Shown: positions 22,262-33,639, counted from the stretch's first letter. The stretch is DNA of 64,000 bases from Cristatella mucedo (GCA_009760855.2 WPIO01000286.1:1-64000); one strand, 5' to 3'. Made by a program: numbers and translations. The notes: generated by a model not told the origin, from the sequence alone.

Positions 22262-22830
22262 ATAGCACGTTTGATAAAGCGCCCTCAGAGAACTCATTGC
22301 TGGTCAAAGCCATTTACATTTGCTACTAAAGACACGCGATCAAAAGTGGTAGAAAGGCCAAAAAACAACAAGAATGAAATGGTCAGAGATGACATGTTCT
22401 CAGCATTGAAGTCTTGTGGTGGCAAAGTACAGAGTGTCAGCGTACAAAAGCACGTATAGGACGAATCACAGGGACCCGGTTAAAGCTATGAACCTCGGGT
22501 GCGTTTTTAGCTTCTTTTAATTGCCTTCAAGTCAGGAGATACTGTGACGCAAGTCGAGAGTGAGCACTGTCCCCAAATGATTTGAGCTTTGTACTAGGTA
22601 AACAGTTAGATGCAGAAAAGCGGGTGGTACGATGCTTAGCCTGGTGGGGCAGTAGATCTTATAGGTATGCTGAAGCCAAAGAATGAAGTGACCTAACAGT
22701 GAGCAACCAAACCTTGAATTCTACGCATCTCTTGACTGGTAGCTGGTGCAGGTCGGGAGAAGTGGTGTGAAGAGGTAAATGTGATGCTCACGACAGACAA
22801 GCCTAGCTGCAGAGTTGTTCAAGAATTCAT
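22262..22830 (-). mobile_element. LINE family A, RT C-terminus and 3' UTR
   Basis: The antisense hairpin (TGATAAAGCGCCCTCAGAG) lies at its left end, followed by the 3' UTR and diverged antisense RT to about 22830 (GACAAGCCTAGCTGCAGAG). Confidence 0.8.
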
Positions 22831-22959
22831 CTTCAGACGCCATAGTAATTTATTATTATAATAAGCACAATCGTCGGCAGTACTTCCTACATGACGTAAT
22901 TCCCGGTCTTGTCCCTTGCATTGCCTCAGACTTGTTATTTTGTATAAAGGATTGAGCGC

Positions 22960-23590
22960 CTCGGATATTTGGGATAGTACTACTAGGATCTAAGATAACA
23001 GCTTATCGTGTACCGTGGTGTACATGTCGGTCTCTTTCATGTCGTACACCCCGATATATATTTAGATCTATTTATTAGCTAGGTGACCTGGTTCATGGGT
23101 ACTAACCTATTCCATCTACAGGCCCCAACTATTTATGCCAGTTCTTGGCTGTTAGGCAGACCCTACTCTACACTGGTTCAAAGGTTATTTACCGGAGGCA
23201 CAATACATTGTATAATACAAGTGCATGTGGAACATAACTAGACAAGTCTACAGGGAGAATCGAAAACACCACTGACTATAGGGGCTCGATATAATTCTTT
23301 AGGGCCTACACATGTGTTAGTTGCTCGGTCGGCTTCCATAGTCCTGCTGTTGCTCAATTCCAAGAGTACAATCATGCACCGTCAAAGATCCAGCTATCTG
23401 AGTAACTGCTTGGATAGTCGGAGTCGACGTTAACTCCAGTCAAGAGCTTCGTCCTAAAGAGGAAGAGGATGCCATTTTTAAGTTCCGGACCTTGGGCCTC
23501 AGACTTTGCCCTTCCAGGGTTAGGCGACGCCCAGCTCGACATATACAAAATCAGTAGCTTCACTTTCAATGGGGGACAGCTATTCAACTC
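22960..23590 (-). repeat. Diverged solo LTR of the Gypsy family
   Basis: Read on the minus strand, it aligns in order with the LTR at 10274-10860. Shared blocks are GAGCTGGGCGTCGCC and GGAAGGGCAAAG, an ACGAAGCTCTTGAC-type block, CTCAGATAGCTGG...TTGACGGTGC, and AAGAACTGGCATAAATAGT. An AATAAA follows (TTTATT at 23071-23076 on the plus strand). No internal element sequence is attached, so it is probably a solo LTR, much older than the full element. Confidence 0.65.
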
Positions 23591-24139
23591 TACCCCATCA
23601 ATCCCAATCTAACATAGCCTAAGCTGCCCAGACCTGTTAAGTGTTCCTACAGCTCGAACTCAAGGGCATCCCACCATCTTACATCGCCTCCCCACTTTCC
23701 TACCAATAGGTACCGAGCCTTCAAGGTGTCGTCTGAGTTCAGTTAGGAAATCCTTTTTTTGACATTCATCTCAGCTTCTTTCGCTCAAAACTTGCTGGTC
23801 TACCAACCTCTGCAATAGAAACTTACAGGCTCTCTTAGGTTATTATTCAAAGGTGTTATTGACCATATTCACGCTGCTATCATAGCTAAAATTATCCAAG
23901 CTTTGGCTAATCAGTTATTTCCTTGTTCACCATATTTATTGCACTGCTCTAAGTATTTAAATCTTGAAGAACACACGCCAAAGTTTTTATTAACGTCACT
24001 ACGCATGCACTGTTTACTCTATCGCAACTAGTTTCAGCTGTCAATTCAAATAGTCAAAGCTGTTGTTGTGACTTCATAATTTTAGAACAGTAATAACACT
24101 AATAAATTTAGTGCTGTTGGACAATGAGTCAGTCAATCC
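23591..24139. other. Spacer, nothing recognised
   Basis: AT-rich sequence, possibly old LINE 5' region, but nothing I can name. Confidence 0.3.
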
Positions 24140-24430
24140 ACTAAATTCATTGGAGATAGCATTGGATAAGTAATCAAGATAAATATCGAAATTACCCACA
24201 ATGAATAAGGATTGATTCCTTGCAGACAGAATGAAAGTGAGAGCAGAGAAATATGAAGAAAGACTTGGTACCTAGTGGGTGATTGACTACTGCCACTATC
24301 GATATCTTGCTATCGGGTGAAATCAAGTCAACACATTCAAATACTGTTTCGAGGGTACTACAACGGCTTGAAGTTTATTTGTGAGCATGTGATTAAAGCG
24401 ACTCCATCTTTAGCTATCATAGATCTAGGG
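24140..24430 (-). mobile_element. LINE family A endonuclease fragment
   Basis: It is homologous to the minus-strand APE endonuclease coding sequence at 27225-27545. Both share the antisense of the NRPLGTKSSF and FLVMGDF-type segments, but this copy is more diverged and frameshifted. Confidence 0.7.
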
Positions 24431-24474
24431 GAGTAAAAGAAGTTTGTATTGATCTAGGAGTGTGAAAGAAGCAT

Positions 24475-24786
24475 TGTGTTAACGGTAGCATGGATAGTGT
24501 CAACACTCCTTTACACATAAAATACAAATCACAGAGACCCACTAAATATGGTCAAAAATAGATGCGTTTACAGTTTGTTTTTATTGTGGACCAATCAGAA
24601 AATCTTTTGAAGCTGGTCGGGAGTGAATTCTACGCTTTAAGACCATACGAACTAAAGGCTTGGTCTCCAAAGGATTTGAGGTTTGTACTAGGTACAGGTA
24701 AGCACCTGGTTTCCAAAATGCTGGTCAAACGATGCTTTGCCTGGTATTGGAGTAGAATTAATAGGTATGTTGGAGCCAATAATTAC
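24475..24786 (-). mobile_element. LINE family A, RT tail and 3' UTR (nested host copy)
   Basis: Antisense 3' UTR (GGTAGCATGGATAGTGTC) and RT C-terminus. It runs without its own hairpin into the next minus-strand copy, so one copy interrupted or joined another. Confidence 0.65.
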
Positions 24787-26430
24787 AGTAATAATACTAT
24801 TAATGAACTTGAAAAAGCGTCCCCAGAGAACTCAATCTCTTTCTAGGCGCTTTACATATGCTGCAAAGGGAAATGCAAATGAATAGTGAATAATATCATG
24901 CTTGAAAAACAAACAAAATGAATAACATGGTTAGGGGTGACATGCCCAGGGTCAGCACGCAAATGCGGTTATTGGTGGTATGCATAGTGTCAGCACACAT
25001 AAGCACATGTAGGACGAATCACAGGGACCCACAACATTTTGTCCTAAATAGATGTTTTTTAAGTTATTTTTAGATGTGCTCAAGTCAATGGACGTTCTGA
25101 CGGAAGTCGGGAGAGAGTTCCAGACTTTGGCAGCATACAAACTAAATGCAAGGTCGCCGAAGGATTTGAGGTTTGTAGGAGGTATTGGTAGACTGTTGGA
25201 TTCCGAAAAGCAGGTGGTACGATGCTTGGCCTGGTGAAGGGGGAGTAGATCTGAGAGATAGGTTGGAGCCAAAGAATGAAGTGACCTAGAAGTGAGTGCC
25301 AAAACCTTGAAGTCAATCAGTCGAGCCAATAATGAAAGGACCTGAAAGTGGGTGAGAAAGCATTGAAGTCGATGCATTGTTTTACTGTTAACCAGTGCAG
25401 TCGGCGAGAAGTGGTGTGACCTGGCAACTGCGACACTCACCCCTGACAAGCCTAGATGCAGAGCTTTTCACCAGCTGTTTGGGCCTGATTGCACAGGCCG
25501 GTAGGCCAGTAAACAGTGAGTTACAAAAGTCAACACGGGCTTTCACAAGTGGAAAGACATATTTGGGTGTGGTATAATTGTCTACATAAACCCTAATTTT
25601 AGCAAAGTTATCTACCTAAAAGTAGGCAAACTTGACATTTGAGCTAATGCTGCCGTCCAACAAAAGGTCACTTTGGAAAATGGCATCTATATTTTAGGTT
25701 GGTAGAACCAATTTTTAGCTTCTGCCTTTCCAATTTCAAAATAAAAATTAGTTTTCCCATCATTAGTAAATTGGTTTTATTATCATTCAATTTAGAAAAA
25801 TTTGCTGCCACCCATGTGCGAACGGCATCAATACATGTAGCAAGGGAGTTATTTTGAGAGAATTCGATGTGCTCGAAGGCTCGGAGAGATCAAAGCAAAG
25901 ATACAACTCAGTGTCATCTGCATAAAAGTGAGAGCCTAGATAGTGCTTGGCAATCACATCGACAAGAGGGAGAGTATAAATCATAAAAAACACGAGACCA
26001 CGCATGGATCCCAGAGATTTAGCCCATATTTTGGAAGTGTCTATACTGATCTTCGTCCATTCACATCAATACTCTGGAGTCTCTCTCTCTCTCTGAGATG
26101 GGACATCGACCATTGCAGTGCAGTGCCAGTGAGGCGAAGTCGAGATGAGAGGCACTCAAGAAGAATTGAAACATTAAGCAACACAAGCTGAGATACTCTA
26201 CCTAAATCTGCATTTTGAAGCAGGTCGTTGTACACCCGACACAATTCTGACTCGGTGGATTGATTTGCCCTAAAACCAGACTGACCCTTGCTAGAAAGGT
26301 TTGCAGTTATAATATGTGAGTTCATCTGATCTGCCGCGACTCATTGCAGTATGTTTGATAGGAACCACAGGAGAGAGACTGGGCGGAAGTTGGTCAAGTT
26401 TTCATGTTCTAGTGTTGTTCTAAACTAAAC
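24787..26430 (-). mobile_element. LINE family A, long RT-bearing copy
   Basis: On the minus strand it runs from the RT fingers/palm (SGFRANQST...VLLNVS, about 26320 to 26100) through the YADDTELYLCFD catalytic region (about 25920), the thumb, the C-terminus, the 3' UTR and the hairpin at 24810-24853, with a short tail. The YADD motif is intact but the frame is broken in several places. A (CT)n tract at about 26080-26096 lies inside the RT. Confidence 0.85.
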
Positions 26431-26945
26431 TTTCAGGTCCCTTCATTCTAGGGCTCCAGCCTATCTCTCCGATATACTACCCCATAAGGCCAAGCATCGT
26501 ACCACTCGCTTTTCGGAATCCAACAGTCTACAATTACCCCGTACACATCTTATATCCTTTGGAGACCGTGCATTTATTTCGTATGCTCCCGAAGCCTGGA
26601 ACTCCCTCACGACTTGCGTCAGAACATCCCCTGACTTGACCACATTTAAAACGAACTTAAAAACACACCTATTTAGGACAGCATATAGTGGGTCCCTGTG
26701 ATTCGTCCTTCATGTGCTTATGCATGCTGACACTGTGCATGCTGCCACTAACCACATTTGCATGCTGACCCTGTGTAGTTCACCCCTAACCATATTATTC
26801 ATTGTGTTTGTTTTTCAAGCATGATTTTACTTACCATTCAATTGCATTTCCCTTTGCATCAAATGTAAAGCACATAGAAAGAGATTAAGTTATCTGAGGA
26901 AGCTTTATCAAGTGTATTATCATCATTATTATTATTATTATGTCC
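26431..26945 (+). mobile_element. LINE family A, 3' end
   Basis: It starts at the RT C-terminal CAGGTCCCTTCATTCTAGGG. It continues through the 3' UTR and hairpin (AAAGCACATAGAAAGAGATT) to (ATT)n at about 26925-26940. It lies head to head with the preceding minus-strand copy. Confidence 0.85.
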
Positions 26946-27540
26946 AAGCGGGGGGCCGCACAGTGCACTTTGTCAAAGGTGCAAACTCGTCGAGCGTGTC
27001 AGCTAGGGTCGTGTTGTAGCTATCTACCAATCAATACAGATCGGAGGGAGGACTGAGCAGCAGAGGTGAAGCAGATATTCTCGCACGGACAGCATCGATG
27101 TCAAGGGTTTTGAGGTTTCGCGATTTACAGGATAATTGGTGATGACGAAGTGCAGTTGTATGAGAAAATCTGGTCGAGTGTTTGACCCTTGATGTGAGTA
27201 GGGCCATGCACATGAGCCACAAGAGACCATGAGTCAGTCAATGCACGAAATTCTGTGCTGAAGGCGTCAGATAAGTTATCAAAGTGAATGATGAAATCAC
27301 CCATAACGAGGAAGGATCGATTTCTTGCATACAGAATCGAAATGAGATAGGAGAAATCTGAGATAAAGGAGGATTTGGTACCTAGCGGGCGATTGACTAT
27401 TGCCACTATCAGTAGCTTCTTTTCGGATGAGACCAAGACAATTGATTTAAAAGACTGCTCCGAGGGTACTGCAAATGGCTTGAAGTTGAATTTCGGGCTC
27501 ACGGTAATAGCAACTCCACCCCAATTTTGATCGATCTAGG

Positions 27541-27893
27541 GGTAATAATAATAATAATAATAATAATGTACTTAATAAAGCGCCCTCAGAGAATGTAATC
27601 TCTTTCTAGGCGCTTTACATTTGCTGCAAAGGCAAATGCAATTGTCTGGTAAAAAAAAATCCTAGCTGATTAAACAGCCTCTTTTTGTATAGTGACAGAA
27701 GAGCCTTTGCGGCTATCACCACCGTTTGCAGTGGTGATAAAGAATCGCCCACCACAGGAATCGAACCCGTGACCTCGGGACCGAGGTCGTGAAAGCAACC
27801 ACCTTACCTAGTGCGCCATCACGGCTCACCAAGTAAAATCATGCTGTAAAAAAAAACAAAATGAATAATATGGTTAGGGTTAGGGGTGACATG
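27541..27893 (-). mobile_element. LINE family A 3' end nested in the endonuclease
   Basis: An (ATT)n tail at 27543-27567, the antisense hairpin and the 3' UTR, itself split by a SINE at 27649-27830. The flanking endonuclease coding sequence is continuous on either side, so this is an insertion into an older LINE. Confidence 0.85.
27649..27830 (-). mobile_element. tRNA-derived SINE, best copy
   Basis: On the minus strand the head reads GTGATGGCGCACTAGGTAAG (A-box, about 27800-27820) and then GGTTCGATTCC (perfect B-box, 27757-27767) with tRNA-like spacing. A body of about 95 bp follows and ends in a T-run. It sits inside a LINE A 3' UTR. The internal RNA polymerase III promoter is intact in sequence. 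Relatives lie at 16401-16530, 37660-37740 and 37790-37985. Confidence 0.85.
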
Positions 27894-28215
27894 CGAAAGA
27901 ATGAGAAACCAGATGGGGTTGCGTCTTTTATTGTCGGGCAGTTTATCGATTTTAGCCAAGTTTCAGTTAGAGCGAGAAGGACGATACCATTTTCAGAAAT
28001 AAGGTCGCTTATTACCAGAGGCTTATTGCACATTGAGTGAGGATTCCAAAGGCAAGCGTTAAGTCTGGCCGATGGAGTTACAACAGGCGTGATGACCACT
28101 AGGTTAGAGAGATTTACAGTGACGCATGTGGGGGAGCGTGCTGAGCGGTTCGAAACAATGCTAGGAATACCAAACGAGCGGGTACTCAGCTCACAGGTCC
28201 CGCCCAACGAGCGGC

Positions 28216-28589
28216 GTTGACCTGGCGGTTCCGGCCACCGCGGCGGCTACGGGGGGGGGCTTTTCTTTAGTTAATGCATAGCTCGTGAATCTTAGCAACA
28301 ACAATAACATCTAGGAATTCATTTGATCTACGATGACGAAGCGATAACCGCTGCTGACGATCATAACTAACATGCAGGCTACTAGCCGCCGGTGTAGCTA
28401 AGGCAGCCGCCGGCTTAGGAGACCCAGCAGCCCGAAGCGATAAGGGTTTAGATATCCATAGGCACGTAATTTCTTTCGTGCTACGGTCAAATAACAATCA
28501 GAATAACTTTAAACAGGTCTTAGCTGTATCGTTTCGGTATACGATGTTCGCAAGAACTTCGGTTTTCGGAGGAATTCTGCAGGAAGTTG
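28216..28589. other. Spacer, nothing firm
   Basis: It begins with a G-run (28251-28259) and contains a 76-residue minus-strand frame. It could be the 5' part of the neighbouring LINE, but no motif supports this. Confidence 0.3.
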
Positions 28590-28725
28590 GCTAGCGAATG
28601 CGTACCGAAAGCCGCTTAGGCTGTGAGTGCTCTATACAAAACTCTCCTGCGTAACACCCACATGGTCTTTATGACTGTGTGGAGTTACTGACGGAGATAC
28701 AAACAAACGCACGTTAGAGCTCTCT
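28590..28725 (+). mobile_element. LINE family B, 3' UTR
   Basis: It carries GTACCGAAAGCCGCTTAGGC, an ACACCCACATGGTC-type block and GGAGATACAAAC at the end. It is a short 5'-truncated copy whose tail is (ACAAAC)-like rather than (ATTAC). Confidence 0.7.
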
Positions 28726-28756
28726 ATGTCAGGGTGCGAGAATGTCTAGGCGGTTA

Positions 28757-29131
28757 GCAGGTCAGAGGTAACGGAGGAACGGAAGTTCCAGCGTGGCAGC
28801 TCGGTTTCAATTCCTTCTGTGCGTTTTTGGCGGCCTCTGCCTGAGGTAGGTCGCCGTCAATCTGAGCTGTGCTTTCAAACCTTGTGTTCGTCGGTCCTAC
28901 ATACGTGTGCATTCTAATTCTTCTTTGTGCTGCCCGTGGCATGTGCGAAGAACCTTGATAGAGATTAAGTGTGCTCCGGCCAAACTGCCTTACACTTAGC
29001 CATGCTACAAAGAAGCTGTAGCGCTGGCTGAGTGTATAGTCCTTTAGCAGGTAACTGAACTGTGCCAAGCACAATTGAACGTCCTCTTGGGCTCTTTGCT
29101 TTGGTGTACTAGTGTCATAAGGTAGCTGCAT
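28757..29131 (-). CDS. Unassigned 125-residue open frame
   Basis: The minus-strand frame starts at an ATG and is open for 125 codons. An in-frame stop lies just upstream. The N-terminal half looks helical (QEDVQLCLAQFSYLLKDY, then YSFFVAWLSVRQFG). The C-terminal half is polar and basic (MPRAAQRRIRMHTYVGPTN). Unlike most frames in this window it does not coincide with a LINE antisense pattern. I do not recognise the family. It may be an exon of a lost gene, part of another retroelement, or chance. Confidence 0.35.
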
Positions 29132-29199
29132 TGCATTTGCGAAATGGCTAATTCATTACACTGACTTTCTCCGAAAATGCAGACACAGGTATGTAAAGT

Positions 29200-29455
29200 C
29201 TCTCATGATCACCGAGCGTATTTTGATACTATTGATAGCCAAGTTCTTCTTGAGTGCCTTTGATCCGGACATCATTGGCACTGCGTTGAAATAGCTCAGT
29301 TCCCATCACAATAGGAGACTCCAAATAATTGATTGTAGCAAGCAAATATTACCCGAAGAATCACTGACGTACTCTCAGCTCTGTACTTGGGCGGCTCATT
29401 TTCACAACTTATATTTAACCTCTTGTCGATGTGATCGCCATGCACAATTGTGTAA
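29200..29455 (+). mobile_element. LINE family A, diverged RT fragment
   Basis: It matches the RT palm region in order (TTTGATACTATTGATA, GTTCTTCTTGAG, GGAGACTCCA, TTGTCGATGTGATCGCC). It is strongly diverged and stops abruptly where the LTR-like block begins. Confidence 0.65.
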
Positions 29456-29895
29456 AGCCGAAGGCTCGGCGGAGTCGGCTTGACCTGCCGCTTACCTAGC
29501 GGCGTAGCCTAGCGCCTACTGCCGTTCGTTGCGTGCCTACGCGCAATAAGCTGGCCGCCACGAAACGAGCGTTTCTGACGCCGACCTGCTTACCCTTACT
29601 AAAGAAGGGTCGTGAGTCCGCGGCGTGAATTGGAAAGCGAGACACACAAATTGGGGATTCTACGGAGCTTTATTCGCAAGCGCCGAAGTCGCTACGCGAC
29701 TAGCTCAGTTTTATCTCCACACTCCTCGCACGCTCTCAACAGCACAAACACTCTTGCGGAGGAAACACGTCTCCACACTTAAGCTATTTACGTCTATAAT
29801 GGGGAACGACCTAAATAGACAGAGCCCGAACCGGAGCCTAAGCCCTAACCGGAGAAGTAGGACTCCACACACGCCAACTACGTCTAGCTGTACAT
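29453..29895 (-). repeat. Probable LTR (solo), GC-rich
   Basis: On the minus strand it starts TGTACAGCTAG and ends GGCTTTACACA, with TG...CA ends and an AATAAA (TTTATT at 29670-29675 on the plus strand) in the 3' half. It interrupts LINE sequence and is markedly GC-richer than its surroundings. A diverged relative is at 40165-40505. No target duplication is visible, so the boundaries are provisional. Confidence 0.45.
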
Positions 29896-29924
29896 AGCAT
29901 TCTAGCAATACGTAAGCCTCAGGT

Positions 29925-31518
29925 CATGTCCCAGCACCTTTCAAAAAAGCTGTAGTCAGGCCACTTCTCAAGAAAGCTAGACTTGACCAAGAGAACTTGA
30001 GCAACTACCGCCCAGTTTCCCTTCTACCATTCCTATTAAAGACACTCGAACGGGTCGTGGCGGACCAGCTGAACTCGTATATCGAAACCTCACACCTAGC
30101 TAGTAAGTTCCAGTCTGGTTTTAGAGCTAATCATTCCACAGAGTCAGCATTGCTTCGGGTATACAACGACCTACTTAGGAATGCAGACATGGGTAGAGTG
30201 TCTCTGCTTGTTTTGCTCGATCTTCCGACAGCTTTTGATACCATCGATCACAAAGTTCTTCTAGAGCGCCTCTCATCTCGCCTGGGCATCACTGGCACTG
30301 CTCTGCAGTGGTTCAGGTCCTATCTCAGTGGGAGACTCCATAGTATTGACGTGAATGGACAAAGATAATCTGAAGTACCTCTGAAATATGGAGTACCTCA
30401 GGGCTTAGTGCTAGGTCCGGTTCTTTTCACAGTTTATACTCTGCCTCTTGCTGATGTGATTGCCAAGAACAATCTAGGCTTTCACTTTTATGCAGGTGAC
30501 ACTCAGTTTTACCTTTGCTTTGATCCCTCTCAGCCTTCGCGAACCTCAAATTCTCTAAACTCACTAGCTGCATGCATTGATGACATCAGCACATGGATGG
30601 CATCAAATTTTATAAAACTTAATGATGATACAACTAACTTACTAGTTATGGGCAAACCCAGTGTGATCCAGAGATTGGACAGGCTGACTCTCAAAATTGG
30701 CTCGGCCAGCATATCTCCAGTTGAATCAGCTCGAAATCTAGGTGTCATATTCCAAAGCGACTTCTCGTTAGACGACCGTATCAGCTCCACAGTCAACTCC
30801 GCCAATTTTCAGCATCATAACATTGCTAAAATTTGGGCTTGTTTAGATAAAGATACCACGTCCAAGTTGGTCCATGCATTCGTGACATTCCGTCTCGACT
30901 TCTGCAACTCACTGCTTACTGGCCTACCAGCATGTGCGATCACGCGATTGCAGCCGGTGCAAAACTCTGCAGCTAGGCTTGTCTGTCGTGAGCGTCACAG
31001 TTGCCACATTACTCCACTTCTCGCCGACCTGCACTGGCTACCAGTCAAGCAACGGATTGACTTCAAGGTTTTGTCACTCACTTGTAGGTCCCTTCATTCT
31101 ATGGCTCCAGCCTATCTGTCAGATATACTACCCCATCAGGCCAAGCATCGTACCACCCGCTTTTCAGAATCCAAAAGTCTAGAAATACCTCATAGAAACC
31201 TTTAATCCTTTGGAGACCGTGCATTTAGTTCATATGCTCCCAAAGCCTGGAACTGCCTCCCGACCAGCGTCAGAACATCCCCTGACCTGACCACATTTAA
31301 AAGGAACCTAAAAACACACCTATTTAGGAAAGCGTTTAGTGGGTCCCTGTGATTCGTCCTTGATGTGCTTATGCGTGCTGACACTGTGCATGCTGCCACT
31401 AACCACATTTGCATGCTGACCCTGTGCATGTCTTGCATTTCACTTTACAGCAAATGTCAAGCGCCTAAAGAGAGATTAAGTTCCCTGAGGGCGCTTTATT
31501 AAGTGTATTTTTCTTATT
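29925..31518 (+). mobile_element. LINE family A, most complete RT copy
   Basis: The RT domain is nearly continuous from 29997 to 31205. It has [38 protein letters not shown], an [14 protein letters not shown] motif (catalytic Asp), GVPQG-LVLGPVLF, and the catalytic box, which reads YAGDTQ instead of YADDTQ. One TAA at 30366-30368 interrupts the frame after NGQR. The C-terminal RT, the 3' UTR, the hairpin (about 31459-31499) and an (ATT)-type tail follow. The motif set is that of CR1/L2-group LINEs. The stop and the lost catalytic Asp make it inactive. Confidence 0.92.
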
Positions 31519-31519
31519 A

Positions 31520-32170
31520 TTATCAGCTCGCACAGGCAATTCCTTATGCTGAGACCGCTTGCCAGCGTGTGCACACAAAACACAAGAAACACAAAATGCC
31601 AGCTCGGGCGCGATACGACCGTACTCAGTGGAGTCCACTGAATCCTCCAAGCGGTGTCTCGTCCTGTTCCGTGCATCGCCGGCGAGCAGCCCGCCCTCCT
31701 CCCTCGCTTCTAGAGAAACCAGTCCGATGGCGTCGAAGCGCAGAGCCTGAGAAAAGACCCCAAAGACACTCAGAGTGAGCGTCGCTCGACTCTTAAATAC
31801 TTAGCTGAGACAATTGGGCAAGAGCTTAGTGGTATTGGGCCCGACACCCGGCCTATTACGGCCAGGAATTAATACCGTCAGTAGGCCACTGGAAGGGCAC
31901 CTCTGTCCAGCTTGAATGGTGAATGTGTTCCAGACGATTCTTTCTTGGAACGAGTGAAGGAGGAGGTTGACAGGCTAGCCAACATCAATCAGCAGCTTCC
32001 ACGGGTTTCGGACAAATTCTAAAGGCCAAATCGCCACAGCAGGTCTCAGAGCTTCCTGGCTTGCTGTTAAGCTCATGCTCTCTAACCGCACTGAAGCTCC
32101 TCTCTGGCTCACTGCTCCAGGACAAAGGAGTTCTAGCCCCCCTCCGAACAGCTCTTGTTCATGCTAAAAT
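31520..32170 (+). other. Unassigned stretch with a coiled-coil-like frame
   Basis: It begins with a 91-residue Arg/Pro-rich frame (31503-31778). Another frame near 31935-32020 reads DDSFLERVKEEVDRLANINQ, which is coiled-coil-like. This resembles the ORF1 region of a non-LTR element and precedes further LINE A sequence, but it could also be host coding sequence. Unassigned. Confidence 0.3.
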
Positions 32171-32189
32171 TCAGCCAAGGCCAGCAAAG

Positions 32190-32700
32190 TGCTACAATTG
32201 AGGCACTCATTTCTACCTGTGCTTTAATCCCTCGAAGCGCTCCAGCCGACAAAATAAACTGCCTCAACTCCCTTGCTACAGGTATTGCTGATATACATAC
32301 TTTGTTGGCAGAAAACTATATTGAAATTGGACGATGATAAGACCAACAAATGGGAAAAATAAGTGTGACTCAAAGACTGAAAAGCTTAACGCTAAAAATT
32401 GGCTCATCCAGCATCCCTCCGGTAGCATGGTCAATAAATCAAGATTTCCTCTTCCAATTTGGTAGCAACTAGAAGACCACATCAGATCTAAAGCAAAGTC
32501 TTCCATGCCTACTTCTAGAATGCGTTCCATCGTGCTGACACAGTTCATGTTACCACTAGTCATAATATGCTTGTTGAAGTTGTGCATGCTACCACTGATC
32601 ATTTGATCATGCTTTCTTTACAGCATTTGTAAAGAGGCTAAATGGAATTTAAGCTACCTTAGGTCGCTACAAAAAATTACTATTTTTATTATCACAAAGG
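32190..32700 (+). mobile_element. LINE family A, heavily decayed RT and 3' end
   Basis: Short blocks match RT (CTGCCTCAACTCCCTTGCTA and GCTAAAAATTGGCTCATCCAGC) and the 3' UTR (GCTGACACAGTTCATG). A strongly degraded hairpin follows at about 32628-32672. Confidence 0.65.
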
Positions 32701-33475
32701 TGAAAAGCAAATGCAGGCAGTCTATTTTGATAATTTGTCACTTCAAAATTGATGCAGTGTTCTTCTAAAGTAGAAAGAGCTCAATGCATGAGAGCTGCTT
32801 CTGCTACTCACAAGCCGTGCTTTGAGCCGTCAGTTCTGGCAGCATTGTTCACGTGGGAGTAAAAATTAAAACCGTCGGGTGTAAATCCAGTAACGCAGAG
32901 GGCAATGGCTGTGATTATGGCAGTCACATGATCCCCACACCAATTCGTCGGAGCAGCAGATAGTAGCATTTGTGAAAAGCCGTCGTCTGGGCTAATGAAC
33001 TTAAGTCCCTTCTCTTAAACATTAAGCATTTAATGGGCATTGGGTTTGCCTCCTCTGGGCAACACTGGTGGAGCTGGCTTCTCACACGACAGCCTTACGG
33101 GTTCTCTTGCCTATAGCATAGAAGGCTCGGGATATATGCGATGCAGCAACTAAGTTTTGAGATCGCAGCTATCGAATGCCCTCGTAAATATTTCGTCTTT
33201 GCCCTAGAGTACTGTCCGCCTCGATACATATCAAGTCGAAGTCAGACCATGTTGACTAACCGACCAGAATTAGGCAACCGAAAGAGATTTAAACTCAAAG
33301 CAGCACCTTAGCTTCCGGTACACGGCTCGCTTATGCCGTAGAGAATACCTGGAAAACCGGCAGCACATACTGTCTCTGGTTTACATTTTAGAGAAATGAT
33401 GCTTTCTACTTGAAACTTTCCTTTCCGTCGTATCCCCGGAAGCCTAATGCAGCTAGGATCTTGGGATTGAGAGCT
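32701..33475. other. Spacer, nothing recognised
   Basis: No gene or nameable repeat is seen. Confidence 0.35.
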
Positions 33476-33479
33476 ATAA

Positions 33480-33565
33480 TCCTTTGCAGGCAATGTAAAG
33501 TGCCTAAAAACGACATTTGAGTTCACTGAGGGCGCTATATCAATTGTATTATTATTGTTATTACT
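33480..33565 (+). mobile_element. LINE family A, terminal hairpin
   Basis: GCAATGTAAAGTGCCTAAAA, then GAGTTCACTGAGGGCGC and (ATT)n. Only the last 85 bp or so are present. Confidence 0.7.
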
Positions 33566-33639
33566 ATTCTCGTAACTGCCTGCGGCGAATAAAATAAGAC
33601 TGTAATGCCTGGTTTAGATGGCGATTCTTCGTTCCGACT

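Larger units (their letters stand above)
27050..28215 (-). mobile_element. LINE family A, APE-type endonuclease region
   Basis: Two minus-strand frames flank a nested insertion. The N-terminal one (28207 to about 27895) has LNACLWNPHSMCNKP and LALTETWL, the conserved N and E motifs. The C-terminal one (27502-27125) has VNRPLG, FLVMGDFIIHF and a THIKGQTLDQIF segment. These are the hallmarks of apurinic/apyrimidinic-type endonucleases of CR1/L2-type LINEs, which nick target DNA to prime reverse transcription. Some active-site positions look altered and the ORF is broken by the insertion at 27541-27893. Confidence 0.85.

Noticed and set aside
27757-27820. Functional tRNA gene
   Set aside because: The A and B boxes are good, but the cloverleaf is not complete and the unit continues into a body and tail shared with other copies, so it is a SINE head.
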